DNA of 64,000 bases from NCBI RefSeq assembly GCF_016863295.1, contig NZ_BOOP01000007.1, forward strand, positions 62,001 to 126,000. Reading direction: 5' to 3'. The DNA is from Planotetraspora phitsanulokensis (GTDB lineage Bacteria > Actinomycetota > Actinomycetes > Streptosporangiales > Streptosporangiaceae). The position numbers were made by a program, and so were the translations under genes. Positions 58,471-64,000 of this stretch are shown here, piece by piece (the stretch's first letter is position 1; each line of letters begins with the position of its first letter). Under the pieces are notes generated by a model, which saw only the letters and a list, made by a program, of their open reading frames with translations, made no database searches and was not told the DNA's origin.

Positions 58471-58992
58471 ATGGGTTTCTGGGGATCGATTGTGGTGGCA
58501 CGGCTGGACGTGCCACTGACCGGGCTGCGCGCGTTGAAGGGCTATGACGGACACGCCAAGGAATTGGAGCGTGCGGCGGACGGGTGGCGGATCTGGGAAC
58601 TGAGCGTCGACGATTCCCTGCCGGATCCGGAAGTCCTCGTCGTGGGTGTGTCCGAGGAGACCGGCGCACCGGCTCTCGTCGGATTCGTCATGGACAGCGA
58701 CTGTGTCGCGGTGGCGGCTTTCAGCAGGTCGGCCCGGTCGTGGTCGGCCTGCCTGGCCCGGAACAGCATGGCGGCGTATCTCCGGCCGGACGATTTGAAG
58801 CTGAGCGATGTCTTCCTGCCTCCCGAGGAGGCGGCCGTGCTGGCCGTGAGATGGGCGGCCGACGCGGGATATCAGGTCTCGCCGGTACCGCTCGTCGAAT
58901 TGCTGCATCGTGAGGGCGCCCCCTACGCGGAGCACCTCTTCGCCGAATTCATCGAACGAGTCGGCATCGCACTGAGCCCCGGGGTCGGCTGA
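58471..58992 (+). CDS. Hypothetical protein (MGFWGSIVVAR-type)
   Basis: A 173-residue soluble protein that I do not recognise from a characterised family. It starts MGFWGSIVVARLD, a start seen in a group of uncharacterised actinobacterial proteins, and contains alternating hydrophobic strands in the first 110 residues (VVGVSEETGAPALVGFVMDSD), a W-rich stretch and C-terminal helices ending IERVGIALSPG. No signal peptide or membrane helix. GC at third positions supports it. No clear operon partner. Confidence 0.7.
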   Translation: MGFWGSIVVARLDVPLTGLRALKGYDGHAKELERAADGWRIWELSVDDSLPDPEVLVVGVSEETGAPALVGFVMDSDCVAVAAFSRSARSWSACLARNSMAAYLRPDDLKLSDVFLPPEEAAVLAVRWAADAGYQVSPVPLVELLHREGAPYAEHLFAEFIERVGIALSPGVG

Positions 58993-59019
58993 TCATCCCG
59001 CCGGGCACGGGATCGCGCG

Positions 59020-59880
59020 TCAAGGGAGCGCGGGGGTGAAGACGGGGGTCAGCGCTCCTCCGGCGTCGGGGTCCGTGCTCGCGTCCCGCGGCCAGACCAT
59101 CGACGCCGCGTGCCGCTTCCCGTCCAGCTCCAGCTCGACCCCGATCGTGTACGGCTCTCCCCCCACGGCGCGTGTCACGCTCTCGTTGGGCACCTCGGCC
59201 CGGAACCTGACCTGGCCCTTCGGCCGGCACTCGTCCTCGACCCGGGTGAGCTCGTAGCTCGCCCGGCCGCCGTGCCCGGTGATCGTCAGCGTGGCCGCGG
59301 CCTCCCGCGGCGTCGTGCTCAGGTAGTCGATCCCGAACTCGAACGTGCCGTAGTTGTCCGGCCTGCCGTCGTGGTCGTAGAAGGCGCTCAGGCCCGCCTG
59401 CGGAGCCGGCGTCGAACCGGCGCGGGTCGTGGTGACCGCGAACGCGACGGCGAGGTCTCCCCCTGGCGTCCTGCCGAACAGGTCGACGCGGTACCTCCCG
59501 GGAGGCCCGGCGGGCTCCAACCGCCACGCGCCGGTTCCCGTGGGGACGAGCCGCGCGGGGATCTGCACGTCGCAGGGCTGCGGGAAGGCGACGGCGGGCT
59601 GCAGCTGCGTCGCCTGGAAGGTCCAGTCCTCCAGGGGGAAGGAGACGGTGATCTCGCCGGTCACCGTTCCCAGGTCCGGCAGGTCCTCCGGCCTCCCGTC
59701 GGCGCACGTGTTGCGGTAGCAGTACGTGAACGCGTCAAGGGACACCTGCCGTCCTCCGCCCTGCACGGCCACCGGGGGTGGCTGGGCGGTTCCCATCGCC
59801 TCGAGCGGGTCCGCGCCCGACCCGCAGGCCGTCACCACCGCCGCCAGGGACACGAGCCCGGCCGTCCGTCTCCAGCGCAC
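59020..59880 (-). CDS. Putative secreted lipoprotein
   Basis: A 286-residue lipoprotein: Arg-rich start, hydrophobic AGLVSLAAVVTAC lipobox with Cys about residue 19, then an all-beta-looking domain with Cys pairs (CYRNTCADG and CDV...; DEC near 215). No known domain was recognised. The GTG start is chosen since GGGAGG lies five bases upstream; an upstream ATG nine codons earlier is possible. It would be anchored outside the cytoplasmic membrane. Function unknown. Confidence 0.78.
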   Translation of the reverse strand: MRWRRTAGLVSLAAVVTACGSGADPLEAMGTAQPPPVAVQGGGRQVSLDAFTYCYRNTCADGRPEDLPDLGTVTGEITVSFPLEDWTFQATQLQPAVAFPQPCDVQIPARLVPTGTGAWRLEPAGPPGRYRVDLFGRTPGGDLAVAFAVTTTRAGSTPAPQAGLSAFYDHDGRPDNYGTFEFGIDYLSTTPREAAATLTITGHGGRASYELTRVEDECRPKGQVRFRAEVPNESVTRAVGGEPYTIGVELELDGKRHAASMVWPRDASTDPDAGGALTPVFTPALP

Positions 59881-59953
59881 ATCGGCCTCCCGGCTCCGCA
59901 CCGCCATGCCCTTATGACGGATCGTGCGCCGCAGCGGTTCGCCTCCCCGCCCC

Positions 59954-60601
59954 CTATGCCGACGTACCGGGCGGGTCTCCCGATGCGGGGGCCGCGAGCA
60001 CGCCGGCGGCCACGGCGCGCAGCGACGCCGCCAGCCGCGACGTCTCGCCGCGCTCCAGCAGCCGCAACACCGGTTCGCTCTGAATGCTGCCCAGCAGGAT
60101 GTGCGCCAGGAGTTCCCCGTCCAGGTCGGGCCGCCGCGCGGTGATCAGTGCGCTGATGTGACCGTGCCAGAACCGGTGCAGGGGATGCTCGCCGCCGGCT
60201 TCGTCCCTGTGCTCTCCCTGCTCCCTCGCCGGCCTGGGTGCCGCCGTGGCGGCGTGGCCGAGTGCCGCGAGAAGCCCCTTGTTCCTTCCGACGACGTCGA
60301 CGATCGCGTCCAGGAAGGCCATGAGCCGCTCCTCGGGCGGGGCTCCGGGCCCCAGTGGGGGCGGCCCGGTCGTGACGGCATCCTCCAGGGCGTAGGCCCG
60401 CTCCCGCATCAGCTCGACCATCAGCCCCATCCGGCTCCCGAAACGGTGGAAGACCGTCCCCTTGCCGACCCCGGCCGCCGCGGCGATCTGTTCCATGGAG
60501 ATCTGATCGGGCCGGTGCCGCGCGAGCAACTCCTCGGTGGCCCGCAGGATGGCGCGACGGTTGCGCGCCGCGTCAGCGCGTTCGGGACGTGCCTCAGCCA
60601 T
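59954..60601 (-). CDS. TetR/AcrR family repressor
   Basis: A 215-residue TetR protein: N-terminal helix-turn-helix (RNRRAILRATEELLARH, ISMEQIAAAAGVGKGTVFHRF, about 12-58) and ligand-binding helices. The ATG has AGAGGAGACG upstream. It diverges from a quinone-oxidoreductase gene; the 94-base gap has two copies of TGGACCGNNGGTCAAGT in opposite orientation, so it likely represses both genes. Confidence 0.92.
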   Translation of the reverse strand: MAEARPERADAARNRRAILRATEELLARHRPDQISMEQIAAAAGVGKGTVFHRFGSRMGLMVELMRERAYALEDAVTTGPPPLGPGAPPEERLMAFLDAIVDVVGRNKGLLAALGHAATAAPRPAREQGEHRDEAGGEHPLHRFWHGHISALITARRPDLDGELLAHILLGSIQSEPVLRLLERGETSRLAASLRAVAAGVLAAPASGDPPGTSA

Positions 60602-60624
60602 CGTCTCCTCTTCACATGGACAAC

Positions 60625-60641
60625 TGGACCGCCGGTCAAGT
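60625..60641. promoter_or_regulatory. TetR operator, forward copy (TGGACCGCCGGTCAAGT)
   Basis: Contains the inverted core GACCG-CGGTC with a shared centre. The second copy lies 29 bases away centre to centre in reverse orientation. Confidence 0.72.
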
Positions 60642-60653
60642 AATCTCCATCCA

Positions 60654-60670
60654 ACTTGACCTACGGTCCA
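60654..60670. promoter_or_regulatory. TetR operator, reverse copy (ACTTGACCTACGGTCCA)
   Basis: Reverse complement differs from the forward copy only in the two central bases. It is 25 bases before the oxidoreductase start, where it would block transcription or RNA polymerase binding. Confidence 0.72.
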
Positions 60671-60695
60671 CTTTATCCTTACGAAGGAGGACGGC

Positions 60696-61670
60696 ATGCG
60701 CCGAATCCGCTATCACGCCTACGGCGGCCCCGAGGTGCTCACCCTGGAGGAGACCGAGATCCCGGCACCTGGACCCGGCCAGGTCCGCATCCGCGCCGAG
60801 GTGATCGGAGCCAACTTCGTCGACGTGAAGTTCCGCCAGGGCCCCGACACCGGCGGGATCTACCGCCGCGACCTGCCCGCCGTCCTCACCGGCGACGTCG
60901 TCGGCACGGTCGGCGCGGTGGGACGCGGGGTCGACCCCGGTCTCGTCGGCCGCCGGGTCGCCGCACTGGCGGAGGACGCCTTCGCCGACCACGTGCTCGC
61001 CGAGGCCGAATGGCTCGCACCGGTGCCGGAGGGCGTCGACGACGCCACCGCGAGCATGCTGCCCATGGGCGGCCCCGTCGCGCTCGGCGCGTTGCGCGCC
61101 GCCCGGATGTCCCCCGGCGAGACGGTGCTCGTCCACGCCGCCGCGGGGGGCATCGGCCACCTGGCGGTGCAACTCGCCAGGCTCCGCGGGGCCGGCACCG
61201 TGATCGCCACGGCCGGTTCCGCCGGCAAACTCGACTTCATCCGCGCGCTCGGCGCCGACGCGGCCGTCGACTATTCGGCCGAGGACTGGCCCGAGCAAGT
61301 GCGCGAGCTCGCGCCGAGAGGAATCGACGTCGTCCTGGACTCCGTCGGCGGCCGCGTCCTGCTGCGCAGCCTCGACCTGCTCGCGCCGTTCGGGCGAGCC
61401 GTCGTGTACGGAGCGGCCGGCGGTGAGCTCACCGGCATTCCGCTGACCAGCCTCTTCGCGATGAGATCGGTGGCCGGATTCTCGCTGCTCGCGTGGAGGG
61501 CCGCCGCGCCGAGGCAGGCGCGCGACGACGTGGAAGAGGTGGCGACGCACGCGGCCGAAGGCCGGCTGCGTGCGTCGTTGCACGCCAGGCTGCCGCTCCA
61601 CGAGGCGGCCGAGGCACATCGCATCATGGAGAGCCGCTCCCAGCTCGGTCGCGTCCTCCTCGTGCCCTGA
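60696..61670 (+). CDS. NADPH:quinone oxidoreductase-like protein (zinc-free MDR family)
   Basis: A 324-residue medium-chain dehydrogenase/reductase of the quinone oxidoreductase type. It has the GroES-like N-terminal domain (VIGANFVDVKFRQG, about 35-48), and the Rossmann motif VLVHAAAGGIGHLAVQLARL (about 145-164) followed by ATAGSAGKLDFIRALGA. The zinc ligands of alcohol dehydrogenases are missing. It reduces quinones or alkenals with NADPH. GGAGG precedes the ATG. Regulated by the divergent TetR gene through two operators. Confidence 0.92.
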   Translation: MRRIRYHAYGGPEVLTLEETEIPAPGPGQVRIRAEVIGANFVDVKFRQGPDTGGIYRRDLPAVLTGDVVGTVGAVGRGVDPGLVGRRVAALAEDAFADHVLAEAEWLAPVPEGVDDATASMLPMGGPVALGALRAARMSPGETVLVHAAAGGIGHLAVQLARLRGAGTVIATAGSAGKLDFIRALGADAAVDYSAEDWPEQVRELAPRGIDVVLDSVGGRVLLRSLDLLAPFGRAVVYGAAGGELTGIPLTSLFAMRSVAGFSLLAWRAAAPRQARDDVEEVATHAAEGRLRASLHARLPLHEAAEAHRIMESRSQLGRVLLVP

Positions 61671-61696
61671 CCTGAGCGCCCGTGACGACGTGACGC

Positions 61697-61731
61697 CCGG
61701 GTGGTGGGAGGCGTCCACTCCCACCACCCGG
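61697..61731. terminator. 14-bp perfect stem-loop, bidirectional terminator
   Basis: CCGGGTGGTGGGAG and CTCCCACCACCCGG are exact reverse complements with a 7-base loop, located between the quinone oxidoreductase and the convergent GH3 gene. Confidence 0.75.
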
Positions 61732-61749
61732 AGGCCCGTCCGGGCCGGG

Positions 61750-64000
<2,251 letters not shown>

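Overview
The window is a 64 kb chromosomal segment of a very high-GC actinomycete. Nearly every codon ends in G or C, GTG starts are common, and many genes are coupled by 4-base ATGA or GTGA overlaps. The family mix (SPW-repeat protein, DUF222/HNH protein, DUF6400, DUF2218, LVIVD/DUF305 pair, YfhO) suggests a filamentous actinomycete, perhaps a member of the Streptosporangiaceae; the taxonomic placement is inference. I found no rRNA, tRNA, CRISPR array, transposase or phage gene. I call 59 protein genes, two of them cut by the window edges.

Layout, 0-23.4 kb: the end of a CtpI-like P-type ATPase, a possible microprotein, a CsbD-like stress protein and an SPW membrane protein; a thiamine-diphosphate enzyme with a decayed cofactor motif; DoxX; a FAD amine oxidase; a glutathionyl-hydroquinone-reductase-like GST; a NarL-type two-component system followed by an RND exporter; a LysR/MFS divergent pair; DUF2218, metallophosphoesterase and 4'-phosphopantetheinyl transferase; a DUF222/HNH protein; endonuclease V; a YjbR and thiamine-binding protein pair; a flavin monooxygenase; and an SDR/TetR divergent pair with two operators.

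23.5-37.0 kb is one functional block for salvage of peptidoglycan amino sugars. It encodes a BadF-type amino-sugar kinase (MurK candidate), NagZ, an RpiR-type regulator, a complete oligopeptide-type ABC importer, a tandem GNAT, NamZ (DUF1343), MurQ and a YbbE/AmiE-like serine hydrolase. There is no phosphotransferase (MurP) component. The likely scheme is import of muropeptide or amino-sugar disaccharide, intracellular trimming by NagZ and NamZ, kinase phosphorylation and MurQ ether cleavage.

37.1-51.9 kb: a small helix-hairpin-helix-like protein whose ribosome site lies in a hairpin; a three-subunit molybdenum aldehyde/xanthine oxidoreductase of YagTSR/PaoABC type; DUF6400 plus a zinc-ribbon microprotein; a YfhO membrane protein; a secreted LVIVD-repeat protein divergent from a DUF305 lipoprotein; a DEAD-box helicase; fumarase; and NAD-malic enzyme.

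52.0-56.9 kb is a tightly coupled five-gene operon: NCS1 permease, isochorismatase-like cysteine hydrolase, HutC-type GntR regulator, ADP-ribosylglycohydrolase-like protein and PfkB kinase. It resembles the uncharacterised E. coli yegTUVW set, with a different transporter and an added hydrolase. I regard it as the best candidate for an undescribed pathway, probably import and breakdown of a modified or unusual N-riboside. The rest (56.9-64 kb) holds an atypical epimerase/dehydratase divergent from a MarR regulator, a hypothetical protein, a lipoprotein, a TetR/quinone-oxidoreductase divergent pair with an inverted pair of operators, and a GH3 glycoside hydrolase running off the right edge.
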